Notes under the pieces: model-generated
Told to the model about the DNA's origin: nothing
What the model saw: the letters and a program-made list of their open reading frames with translations, nothing else
Databases searched by the model: none
DNA from: Phenylobacterium deserti
GTDB taxonomy: Bacteria > Pseudomonadota > Alphaproteobacteria > Caulobacterales > Caulobacteraceae
Assembly (NCBI GenBank): GCA_945883235.1
Contig: CAMCXF010000003.1
Coordinates: forward strand, 1 to 64,000
Length of the DNA: 64,000 bases
Direction of reading: 5' to 3'
Program-made: the position numbers and the translations under genes
Shown: piece by piece, positions 1 to 7,211 of the stretch
How positions within the stretch are numbered: position 1 is the first letter of the stretch
How the letters are laid out: each line of letters starts with the position of its first letter

Positions 1-1097
1 CTGGTGTCGACAAAGGCCTCGTGCAGTCGGCGGTCCATCTCGGTCTGGTCCCAGCCCATGGCGATGCCGGCAGCGACGATGGCCCCCATCGACGACCCGC
101 CGACGAAATCCACGGGTACGCCGCGCTCGCGCAATGCCTTGATGGCGCCGGCATGGGCATAGGCGCGCGCGCCGCCACCAGAGAGCACAAGACCCACCGA
201 CTGGCCGGTTAGGATACGGGCCAGTCGCTCGAAATCCGGCGCATGACCCCGCCGCGCATGGAACACCCGCGCGGCACCGGTGGCGTCCAGCCATCCCTCT
301 GAGCCATTGGGGCGTTCAATGTCTGAGGGCTGGACCAACAAGAGGTCGACCAGGCCCTGTTCGCGCAGGGTGACCGCACCGGGCAAACTGCCTTGTACCT
401 GCGGTGGGCGGTCTCCACGGGCTACCAGAAACAGCCGATCCACCAGTCGAGGGACAAAGGGTGCCCAGGCCGCCTCGTCGCGCTCGGCAACATAAAGCAC
501 ATAGTCATGGACCCTCTCGACCTCGGAGAACCACTCCGTGGGTGCCGTGACAGCCTCCGAGCCGACGGTGGTTACCTGATAGCCCAGAGCTTCGATCTCC
601 CGCTCCAGCCGTTCCACCAGCGGGCGTATCGGCCCCGGTCGACCGACCGCCACGAATCCGAAGACCGCCGGGTCGCCGACCGGCCCGCGCCGGGCCGTCT
701 GGCGGCTGCGCAGGATCATCAGCCGTGCCAGCTCGGTCATCACGGCGGCGTCGGCGTCACAGGCCTCGAAAAACACGTCCTTGGGGACCGCGAACACTTC
801 GGAATCGCGCAGGGCATAGACGTCGGCGGAATGCGGCACCCCCGCAATCAGCGCCATTTCGCCCGCCGGCTCGCCGGGCCGGATGATGCCCAGAAAGTTC
901 GGCTCCTGGCCGTCCTCACGACGGAACGCGCCGAGGCGGCCCGTGCGCACAATGAACAGCTCGTCCGAGACGTCGCCATGCCCGAACAGCTTTTGACCAC
1001 CCGGCACCGAGAACCAGATGGTCTCGGCCTGGATGCGCGGGTGCCGGAACAGTCGCGCCAGCACCGAATCAGCGGGGATTTCAGGCAGTTTCGGCAC
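1..1097 (-). CDS. Patatin-like phospholipase with N-terminal cyclic nucleotide-binding domain (3' end off window)
   Basis: The reverse strand reads openly from a GTG at 1097 to the window edge, so the C-terminus is missing; the ORF track omits it. The first ~130 residues form a cNMP-binding/Crp-like fold (LFGHGDVSDELFIVRTGRLG, PGEPAGEMALIAG). After a ~150-residue middle section comes the patatin core: oxyanion loop LSGGGARAYAHAGA and nucleophile motif GSSMG. This is the layout of neuropathy-target-esterase-like bacterial lysophospholipases, which cleave acyl chains from membrane phospholipids. The catalytic Asp should lie beyond the window. No strong Shine-Dalgarno was seen, and the frame is open further upstream, so the start is provisional. 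It is transcribed away from the DUF1489 gene. Confidence 0.85.
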   Translation of the reverse strand, partial: MPKLPEIPADSVLARLFRHPRIQAETIWFSVPGGQKLFGHGDVSDELFIVRTGRLGAFRREDGQEPNFLGIIRPGEPAGEMALIAGVPHSADVYALRDSEVFAVPKDVFFEACDADAAVMTELARLMILRSRQTARRGPVGDPAVFGFVAVGRPGPIRPLVERLEREIEALGYQVTTVGSEAVTAPTEWFSEVERVHDYVLYVAERDEAAWAPFVPRLVDRLFLVARGDRPPQVQGSLPGAVTLREQGLVDLLLVQPSDIERPNGSEGWLDATGAARVFHARRGHAPDFERLARILTGQSVGLVLSGGGARAYAHAGAIKALRERGVPVDFVGGSSMGAIVAAGIAMGWDQTEMDRRLHEAFVDT

Positions 1098-1182
1098 GCC
1101 CGCGAGCCTAGCCCCCTCTGTCCCCGTCGGCTACGACTCTGGTGGGCTTTCCTTGGCACCGCGAGGGCCCTATGCGGGAGCC

Positions 1183-1593
1183 ATGGCTCTACACATGATC
1201 AAGCTGGTGGTCGGCGCGTCGACAATTGAGGACATGGTAGCCTGGCACGCGGCTTACCGGGGTGTCGAACAGCCCTGGATCATGAATACCCGCATGACAC
1301 CGAAGCGGGCCGATGAACTGGTCGATGGCGGCTCGCTCTACCGCGTCTTCAAGGGTGTGATCCTGTGTCGGCAATCCATTCTGGCGGTTGACCGGGTGGG
1401 GGAGGGTGTCACGGCACGGTGCGAGGTCACAGTCGGCGACCAGATCGTCCGCGTCGCCCCGACGCCGCGGCGGGCCTTCCAGGGCTGGCGCTATCTGGAC
1501 CCCAAGGACGCGCCGCCGGATCTTGATCTGGATGCGTTCGATGGTGTGCCCGAGGACCTGGCGCGCCAGCTCCGCGAGGCGGGTGCCTGGTAG
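1183..1593 (+). CDS. DUF1489 family protein
   Basis: The 136-residue product starts MALHMIKLVVGASTIEDM, which I recognise as the N-terminus of the DUF1489 family, small cytoplasmic proteins common in alphaproteobacteria and without an assigned function. The ORF-track version starts at 1018, but its extra N-terminus overlaps the divergent patatin gene and does not look like the family, so I chose the ATG at 1183. No signal peptide or membrane segment is visible. It converges on panC with one base between the two stop codons. The role is unknown. Confidence 0.8.
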   Translation: MALHMIKLVVGASTIEDMVAWHAAYRGVEQPWIMNTRMTPKRADELVDGGSLYRVFKGVILCRQSILAVDRVGEGVTARCEVTVGDQIVRVAPTPRRAFQGWRYLDPKDAPPDLDLDAFDGVPEDLARQLREAGAW

Positions 1594-1594
1594 T

Positions 1595-2452
1595 CTATCC
1601 GTTGCCGATGTTGTCGATCAGCCGCGTGCGCCCCAATCTCGCGGCGGCCAGCACCCGGATGACGCCAATGGCAGGGCCTGGTCCCAGGCGGGCCAGGGTG
1701 TCCGGGGCGCGGGCCTCGATATAGTCCACGGACTTGAACCCGGCGGACAGCAATTCCGCCGTCGCCCATGCTTCGGTCGCCTCGACGGCGGCTCCCGCGC
1801 TTAAGCGAGCCAGCGTTTCGCGAAGCACGCCGTTAAGCCGGGGGGCGATCACCCGCTGCTCGGGCGTCAGATAGGCATTGCGCGACGACAGGGCCAGGCC
1901 GTCTTCGGCCCGCGCGGTCGGGCCGCCGACGATCTCCACCGGGATGTCCAGATCCTGCACCAGGCGACGGATCACCTGCAGTTGTTGAAAGTCCTTCTCG
2001 CCGAACACCGCGATATCCGGCGCACACTGGTTCAACAGCTTTGCGACAACTGTCGCCACCCCGGCGAAATGGCCGGGCCGGGCCAGACCGTCCAGCGGCT
2101 CCGATACTCCGCTCACCGTTACGGTCGTGAAGGCGCCAGGCGGATACATCTCGGCCACCTCGGGCGCATACAGAAGGTGACACCCGGCGCCGCCCAGCAG
2201 GGCTGCGTCGCGGGCCTCGTCACGGGGATAGGTGTCGAAATCCTCGTTCGGCCCGAACTGGGTCGGATTGACGAAGATGCTGGCCACGACATGGTCGGCC
2301 CGGGCCATAGCCAGCCGGATCAGGGACAGGTGGCCTTCATGCAGTGCGCCCATCGTCGGCACAAAACCGATGGAGTGACCGGCCTTGCGCCATGCGCCGA
2401 CCCGGGCGCGCAGCTGGGCGACGGTGCGGACGATGGGCAGGGGCGCAGACAT
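1595..2452 (-). CDS. panC: Pantothenate synthetase PanC
   Basis: This enzyme condenses pantoate with beta-alanine at the cost of ATP to give pantothenate, the last step toward the vitamin B5 part of coenzyme A. The 285-residue length is normal. Visible family motifs are PTMGALHEGHLSLI (the HIGH-like nucleotide-binding element), FVNPTQFGPNEDF, FGEKDFQQ and LALSSRNAYL. It is cytoplasmic and seems to stand alone here; panB is not adjacent. The start at 2452 begins MSAPLPIVRTVAQLR, which fits the family N-terminus. Confidence 0.96.
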   Translation of the reverse strand: MSAPLPIVRTVAQLRARVGAWRKAGHSIGFVPTMGALHEGHLSLIRLAMARADHVVASIFVNPTQFGPNEDFDTYPRDEARDAALLGGAGCHLLYAPEVAEMYPPGAFTTVTVSGVSEPLDGLARPGHFAGVATVVAKLLNQCAPDIAVFGEKDFQQLQVIRRLVQDLDIPVEIVGGPTARAEDGLALSSRNAYLTPEQRVIAPRLNGVLRETLARLSAGAAVEATEAWATAELLSAGFKSVDYIEARAPDTLARLGPGPAIGVIRVLAAARLGRTRLIDNIGNG

Positions 2453-2590
2453 GGCGCGGCTTATGGCCAGACGCCGGGTTCAAGTCCACTCGCAAGCGCC
2501 GCGATCCCGCGTTGACGGCCCCCCGTCACAGGGGGTCATTTAAGCCCCACTGAGTCGGCCCTTTCGCCGGCCATCGAGGAGCGGATCGTC

Positions 2591-3424
2591 ATGGGCCAGG
2601 CCAGCGTTATTGTGGTCGGCAACGAGAAAGGCGGCGCGGGGAAATCCACCCTGGCCATCCACATCGTCACCGCGTTGCTCCATGGCGGTGCCAAGGTCGC
2701 CGTGCTGGACCTGGACCTGCGCCAGCAGACCATGGGGCACTTTTTCGCCAACCGTGCGGCATGGCTGGCGGCCAATGGGGCGACCGCGCCCATGCCCATC
2801 GAACATGCCATCAGCAGCGCCGGCGACGCGCTGGCCAAGGCCCCCGACACCGAGCAATTGGCGCGGTTCGAGGCGGCCTTCAATGACGTCGCGGGCCAAT
2901 CGGACTTTGTCCTGATCGACACCCCCGGTGCCGATACCGCCATCATGCGTGCCGCCCACGTTCGCGCTGACCTGATCGTCACGCCGATGAACGACAGCTT
3001 CGTCGATTTTGACATGCTGGGCGTCGTGGATCCGGGCACGCTGGACCTCAAACGACACAGCCTCTATGCCGAAACCGTCTGGGCCAGTCGCAAACAGCGC
3101 GCCACGGTGGAGCGTAAACAGATCGACTGGGTCGTCCTGCGCAATCGGCTCGCACCCACCGAAGCCCGCAACCGCAGGCGCCTGGACGAGCGGGTGCAGG
3201 CGCTGTCGCGCAAGGTCGGTTTCCGGGTCGGGCCCGGCTTGCGCGACCGGGTGATCTACCGCGAGCTGTTTCCCTTCGGCCTGACGGTGGCCGACCTCTC
3301 GCCCACCATTCGCCCCGTGGCCATGAGCCTGCAGCATGTGGCGGCGCGCCAGGAATTGCGGTCACTGATGATCGCGCTGGGCTTCAACGGACTGGACGAG
3401 AACGAGCGGATCGCGGCGGAATAG
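2591..3424 (+). CDS. mipZ: Division-site positioning ATPase MipZ
   Basis: MipZ is a ParA/MinD-superfamily ATPase. In Caulobacter it forms a gradient from the ParB-bound poles and blocks FtsZ assembly away from midcell. The 277-residue product carries the deviant Walker A motif NEKGGAGKST at residues 11-20 and a Walker B-like FVLIDTPGADT near residue 115. The long insert with RKQRATVERKQIDWVVLRNRL is typical of MipZ and not of chromosomal ParA. An SD-like GGAG lies about ten bases before the ATG. A membrane J-domain gene follows after four bases and is probably co-transcribed. This gene is one of the strongest taxonomic markers in the window. Confidence 0.95.
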   Translation: MGQASVIVVGNEKGGAGKSTLAIHIVTALLHGGAKVAVLDLDLRQQTMGHFFANRAAWLAANGATAPMPIEHAISSAGDALAKAPDTEQLARFEAAFNDVAGQSDFVLIDTPGADTAIMRAAHVRADLIVTPMNDSFVDFDMLGVVDPGTLDLKRHSLYAETVWASRKQRATVERKQIDWVVLRNRLAPTEARNRRRLDERVQALSRKVGFRVGPGLRDRVIYRELFPFGLTVADLSPTIRPVAMSLQHVAARQELRSLMIALGFNGLDENERIAAE

Positions 3425-3428
3425 CCGC

Positions 3429-3854
3429 ATGCTCTATCTTCTCCTCGGCGGCGCAGCTTTGGCGCTCTACCTATGGGCGAAGGGCCGCAAGCTGCCAATG
3501 CTAAAGCGGCGCGAATGGCGTGTGCTGACGGCCGCTCTGGCCGTGGTCTGTTTCACGGCGGCGGTGGCCGTAAGTCTGCGCGGATCCTGGGGGGCGGGGA
3601 TCGTACTTGCGGTGACCGGGCTTGGCCTGGCGGGGTCAGCCCGCAAGGCCACGCTTTCGCCGCAGCCTCCCCGGACTGACGCTATGAGTCTGGACGAAGC
3701 GCGGCGTACACTCGGCGTCGGTGCCACCGCCACCCGCCAAGAGGTTCAGGAGGCCTACACCCGCCTGATGCGCGCCGTGCATCCCGACAAAGGCGGTACA
3801 GCAGGCCTTGCCGCCCAACTCAACGCGGCGCGGGATCGATTGCTGTCGAAATAG
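3429..3854 (+). CDS. Small membrane-anchored J-domain protein
   Basis: The 141-residue product has hydrophobic segments at roughly residues 1-16, 33-50 and 53-70, then a C-terminal J domain beginning MSLDEARRTLGV. The Hsp70-stimulating HPD tripeptide is intact (RAVHPDKGG). J domains recruit DnaK-type chaperones and trigger their ATPase. This one would sit at the inner membrane with the J domain on the cytoplasmic side if the topology is as drawn. It starts four bases after mipZ stops, so the two are probably one transcript. No client-binding or zinc-finger region of classical DnaJ is present, so it is a specialised type III-like J protein. Its client is not apparent. Confidence 0.85.
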   Translation: MLYLLLGGAALALYLWAKGRKLPMLKRREWRVLTAALAVVCFTAAVAVSLRGSWGAGIVLAVTGLGLAGSARKATLSPQPPRTDAMSLDEARRTLGVGATATRQEVQEAYTRLMRAVHPDKGGTAGLAAQLNAARDRLLSK

Positions 3855-3857
3855 GCG

Positions 3858-5162
3858 TCAGCCGCGGGGCGACATCACGACACAGGGTTGCTTGCGCGAC
3901 TTCAGGGCGCGGCAGGCGCCTTTCGCCTCTGTCTCGCTCATGCCGGCAAAGCGCGCCCGGAACTTGCCGTCGTCCTTTTCGGCCACCGCGCGGGCATCGT
4001 CAAAGTGCTTGCCGTACTTCTTTTCCACGATCACCAGTTGCTCGCGGGCGTCCGAGCGGTTGGAGAAGGTGCCGACCTGAACGGTCCAGCGACCACCCGC
4101 CACAGCCTTGCCCTTGCCGTTCAACTTGGGAACCGATTTCGTCTCAACGATCTGGATCTTCGATGTTCGCGTCGGTGGCGTTGTCGAGGCCAGGCGGATG
4201 GTCAGGCTTTCGCCCGCATCTCCCTGCTGCATCGACGGCTGGATGGCCTCGGCCAGCTGCGGGGGTTCGAAGAAGTTCTGTGCGACGCGGATGTCCTCGC
4301 CCATGTTGCGGCGACGGATCACTTCAAAGCCGGTGGCCAGAAGGCTGGCCGCAACCTGGTCGCGGGTCACGCGGGTCGGGCCGCCCAGGACCACGACGAT
4401 CAGGCGGCGGTTGTCACGCACGCCAGAGATGGCGATGTTGAAGCCGGACGCATTGATGAAGCCGGTCTTCAGCCCGTCAACACCTTCGGCCTCGTTCAGC
4501 ATGCGGTTGTGGTTGCGAATCTCTCGACCTCGAAAATTGAACATAGTCTGGCTGAAGTAGCGATAATACTGCGGGTAATCGCGCATCGCGGCCCGCGACA
4601 GGATCGCGATGTCACGCGCAGTCGAGATGTTCCGACTGTTCGGCAGGCCGTTGGCGTTGGCGAAGTTGGTGCTCTGCATACCCAGCTCCTGGGCCCGCAA
4701 GGTCATCAGGGCGGCAAATCGTTGCTCGGTCCCCGCCAGCTTCTCGGCGATCGCCACCGAGGCATCGTTCGCTGACAGGGTGCACATCGCTTGGATAGCT
4801 TCGGAAACGGAAATCGAGTCGCCGGCCCGAACGCCCAGCTTGGTGGGGGACTGCGCTGCCGCGTGCGGTGAAAACACCACCCGGTCTTCGAGCGTGATCC
4901 GACCGGCGGCCAGCGCCTCGTAGGTCAGGTAAAGCGTCATCACCTTGGTGATCGAGGCCGGGAAACGCGGGCTATCGGCGCGCTTCGAGTACAGAACCTC
5001 ACCCGACTTCGCATCGACCACGATCGAGGCGTACTTCGTCGAGTTCGCAGGGATAAGCTGAAGATAGGGTACCTGAGCTATCGCGGCCGGAATGGACGCG
5101 CCAAAGGCCATGGCCGAGGCCAGGCCAAAGGAAAGCAACAGGCGGCGGGCGTGCTGGATCAT
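3858..5162 (-). CDS. D-alanyl-D-alanine carboxypeptidase with C-terminal SPOR domain
   Basis: This is a 434-residue periplasmic serine peptidase of the low-molecular-weight penicillin-binding protein (DacA) type, which trims the terminal D-Ala from peptidoglycan stem peptides. An N-terminal signal peptide ends near AAIAQ (about residue 30). The three active-site motifs are intact: SITKVM (SxxK), SAND (SxN) and LKTGF (KTG). The last ~75 residues (GRWTVQVGTFSNRSDAREQL onward) form a SPOR domain, which binds glycan strands stripped of stem peptides and usually targets proteins to the division septum. It converges on the J-domain gene three bases away. Confidence 0.93.
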   Translation of the reverse strand: MIQHARRLLLSFGLASAMAFGASIPAAIAQVPYLQLIPANSTKYASIVVDAKSGEVLYSKRADSPRFPASITKVMTLYLTYEALAAGRITLEDRVVFSPHAAAQSPTKLGVRAGDSISVSEAIQAMCTLSANDASVAIAEKLAGTEQRFAALMTLRAQELGMQSTNFANANGLPNSRNISTARDIAILSRAAMRDYPQYYRYFSQTMFNFRGREIRNHNRMLNEAEGVDGLKTGFINASGFNIAISGVRDNRRLIVVVLGGPTRVTRDQVAASLLATGFEVIRRRNMGEDIRVAQNFFEPPQLAEAIQPSMQQGDAGESLTIRLASTTPPTRTSKIQIVETKSVPKLNGKGKAVAGGRWTVQVGTFSNRSDAREQLVIVEKKYGKHFDDARAVAEKDDGKFRARFAGMSETEAKGACRALKSRKQPCVVMSPRG

Positions 5163-5310
5163 GCTTCGTCCGTCGAATCAAAACGCTGAAGGCGACCACG
5201 TGGACGCCTTGGGGAACCTGTATCATGACAGCCGTACCCTTGCAGGAGAGTAAACAAGGTTTGAACGCGATCAATCGTCACGGCGCCTGAAAAGCGGGCC
5301 GTCATGGAAA

Positions 5311-5352
5311 TGTTGCACTGCACAAAAACCATTTGACTGCTGCACTGCAACA
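5311..5352 (+). promoter_or_regulatory. TGC-rich dyad upstream of the phasin gene, candidate PhaR operator
   Basis: Two copies of TGCACTGCA stand here as arms of an imperfect inverted repeat: TGTTGCACTGCA at 5311-5322 and TGCACTGCAACA at 5341-5352. It lies about 80 bases before the phasin start. Known alphaproteobacterial PhaR repressors bind TGC-rich sites upstream of phaP. That this site binds PhaR is inference from position and composition. Confidence 0.45.
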
Positions 5353-5428
5353 TGAAACAAGGCCTCCAGTGATCCGGGGCTTGTTGCCCCACAGCCCAGT
5401 CCCCCAGTCCCAATCCAAGGAGCCCATC

Positions 5429-5863
5429 ATGGCCGCCGTCGACACCGCAAAAAAGACCGTCGAACAATTCACCGCCGCTTCCAACGTCGCCTTCAAGGAC
5501 GGCGTCGAAAAGAGCCTGGCCGCGATGAACGACATGAACGCGCACTCCAAGAAGAACCTGGAAGCCGTTGTCGCCTCTGCCACCGCGTCGGCCAAGGGTG
5601 CCGAAACGCTGGGCGCCCAGGCGATGGCCTTCTCCAAGGCGATGTTCGAGTCGCAGGTCGCCGCCGCCAAGTCGCTGTCCGGCGCCAAGAGCATCCAGGA
5701 AGTGGTCGAACTGCAGACCGCCTTCGCCAAGACCTCGCTGGAAACCTACATGTCCGAGTTCGGCAAGATGTCCGAGACGGTCTCGGCGTCGGTCAAGGAA
5801 TCCATGAAGCCCCTGAACGAGCGCGTCACCGCGACCGTCGAGAAGCTTCAGGCGATCCGCTAA
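5429..5863 (+). CDS. Phasin family protein
   Basis: The 144-residue protein is almost entirely helical, with no cysteine and many Ala, Lys, Glu and Ser residues (KKTVEQFTAASNVAFKDGVEKSLAAM, SKKNLEAVVASATASAKGAETLGAQ). Phasins coat polyhydroxyalkanoate granules and control their number and surface. The ORF-track start at 5333 lies in the leader; the ATG at 5429 is preceded by AAGGAG (SD) and starts the conserved MAAVDTAKKTVEQF. Two hairpins follow the stop codon, and the TGC-rich dyad upstream may be its operator. No PHA synthase lies in the window, so the granule role is inferred from the family. Confidence 0.9.
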   Translation: MAAVDTAKKTVEQFTAASNVAFKDGVEKSLAAMNDMNAHSKKNLEAVVASATASAKGAETLGAQAMAFSKAMFESQVAAAKSLSGAKSIQEVVELQTAFAKTSLETYMSEFGKMSETVSASVKESMKPLNERVTATVEKLQAIR

Positions 5864-5891
5864 ACCTTTCCGCGTTGTGGAAAGGCGGGCT

Positions 5892-5918
5892 CCCGGCGCT
5901 GTAAGCGCCGCCGGGTTT
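5892..5918 (+). terminator. Hairpin after phasin gene
   Basis: CGGCGCT and AGCGCCG form a 7-bp stem around a 3-base loop, and TTT follows closely. It lies 30 bases after the phasin stop. The T-run is short, so it is a weak intrinsic terminator or a 3'-end stabiliser. Confidence 0.5.
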
Positions 5919-5943
5919 AGTCAGTAAGCGTAAGCGTAACGAT

Positions 5944-5974
5944 AAGGGGCCGATCCGAAAGGGTCGGCCCTTTT
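5944..5974 (+). terminator. Strong intrinsic terminator
   Basis: GGGCCGATCC - GAAA - GGGTCGGCCC forms a 10-bp stem (one G-T pair) with a stable GAAA loop, and TTTT follows directly. It separates the phasin gene from the RidA operon and is the second hairpin in tandem there. Confidence 0.85.
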
Positions 5975-6006
5975 GTCTTGGGCGGACGGCGGGTAGACTT
6001 CAGCCC

Positions 6007-6468
6007 ATGTCAAACATCGAACATCGCCTCGCTGAACTCGGGATCGAGCTGCCGAAGCCCAACGCGCCGGTCGCCAATTATGTGCCCTTCGTGCGGGTGG
6101 GCGATTTGCTGCACATTTCGGGACAGGTCTCACTGGACGCGTCGGGCGGTATCCGCGGCGTGGTCGGCGAGGACGTAGACCTCGAAACCGCCATCCGCGC
6201 CGCGCGCCTGTGTGGTCTCAGTCTGCTGGCCCAGATGAGGGCCGCCTGTGACGGAGACCTGGGACGGGTCACGCGAATCGTCAAGCTGGGCGGGTTCGTT
6301 CAGGCCGGACCCACATTCTTTGAAATCCCGAAGGTCGTGAACGGCTGTTCGGACCTGATGGTCGAGGTGTTCGGCGACGCCGGTCGTCATGCGCGCTCGG
6401 CGGTCGGCGTCTATCGCCTACCGATGAACTTCGCCGTCGAGGTTGATGCGGTGGTGGCCGTGTTATGA
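6007..6468 (+). CDS. RidA/YjgF family protein
   Basis: The 153-residue protein belongs to the RidA superfamily (HISGQVSLDASGGIRGVVGEDVDLETAIRAARLCGLSLLAQM ... RIVKLGGFVQAG). RidA proteins deaminate reactive enamine/imine intermediates released by PLP enzymes. Many members of this longer subfamily lack the catalytic Arg, and I cannot confidently place it here (candidate RHARSAVGV), so the activity is uncertain. It opens a tight operon whose second gene starts inside its stop (ATGA overlap at 6465-6468). Confidence 0.85.
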   Translation: MSNIEHRLAELGIELPKPNAPVANYVPFVRVGDLLHISGQVSLDASGGIRGVVGEDVDLETAIRAARLCGLSLLAQMRAACDGDLGRVTRIVKLGGFVQAGPTFFEIPKVVNGCSDLMVEVFGDAGRHARSAVGVYRLPMNFAVEVDAVVAVL

Positions 6469-7211
6469 CCCACCGCTTTGGCGACGCCTGGGATCTGCTG
6501 TTTCACCCACCGGTGGCGCATCGAGGACTATGGAGCCCTCTAGGGCCGCCAGAAAACTCCCTGGGTGCCTTTCAGGCGGCGTGCGCGGCCGGCTACGGTA
6601 TTGAACTGGACGTCCAGCTCTCGGCTGACGGCGAGGCCATGGTGTTCCATGACGACAAGCTGGCGCGAATGACCGGGGCCGATGGCCGGCTTCGCGACCG
6701 CACTGCAGCAGATCTTCAGACCCTGGCTCTGGCTGACAGTGACGAGCGCATGCCCACTTTGCTGGAAACCCTCGCACTCGTCGGACATCGGGCCATGGTT
6801 CACATTGAGTTGAAGACGCCCTACGGCGAGGTCGGTCCGTTGGAGCAGCGGGTCCATGAAATCATTGCCGATCACAACGGCCCACTGTGCGTCATCGGCT
6901 TCAATCCCTACTCCCACGCCTGGTTCGCAGACCGGTATCCAGGGGTGTTGCGTGGTCTCGACAGCTATTCCTACGACCGCGCGCCGCAGATGGCGGAGAC
7001 CCAGCGCCGCGCCTTCGCCAATCTGGAGCATGTCGAGATCGCCCGCCCGCACTTCCTGGCCCTGGGTTTGGACATGTTGCCCAGCGCAAAAGCTGCCAGC
7101 CTCCGTGCCGAGGGCATGCCGGTGGTCGCGTGGACCGTGCGCGAGCCCGCCCAATGGGAGGCGATCAAGGGCTGCTGCGACAACCTGATCTTCGAAGGCT
7201 TCGCCGCGTGA
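6465..7211 (+). CDS. Glycerophosphodiester phosphodiesterase
   Basis: This 248-residue cytoplasmic enzyme hydrolyses deacylated phospholipid head groups to glycerol-3-phosphate and an alcohol. The GDPD core is clear: AHRGLWSPLGPPENSLGAFQAA, then IELDVQLSADGEAMVFHDDKLARMTG, with the catalytic His pair (AHRG, VFHDD) and the metal-binding Glu/Asp (ENS, ELDV). No signal peptide is present, so it resembles UgpQ rather than periplasmic GlpQ. It overlaps RidA by four bases, and the next gene starts at a GTG overlapping its stop codon, so it is translationally coupled on both sides. Confidence 0.93.
   Translation: MTHRFGDAWDLLFHPPVAHRGLWSPLGPPENSLGAFQAACAAGYGIELDVQLSADGEAMVFHDDKLARMTGADGRLRDRTAADLQTLALADSDERMPTLLETLALVGHRAMVHIELKTPYGEVGPLEQRVHEIIADHNGPLCVIGFNPYSHAWFADRYPGVLRGLDSYSYDRAPQMAETQRRAFANLEHVEIARPHFLALGLDMLPSAKAASLRAEGMPVVAWTVREPAQWEAIKGCCDNLIFEGFAA

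Noticed and set aside
393-1229. 278-residue forward ORF
   Set aside because: Antisense to the patatin gene, whose cNMP and patatin motifs read clearly on the reverse strand.
5920-5941. Short GTAAGC tandem repeats after the phasin gene
   Set aside because: Only two to three short units, without extension or partner; too little to call a repeat element.
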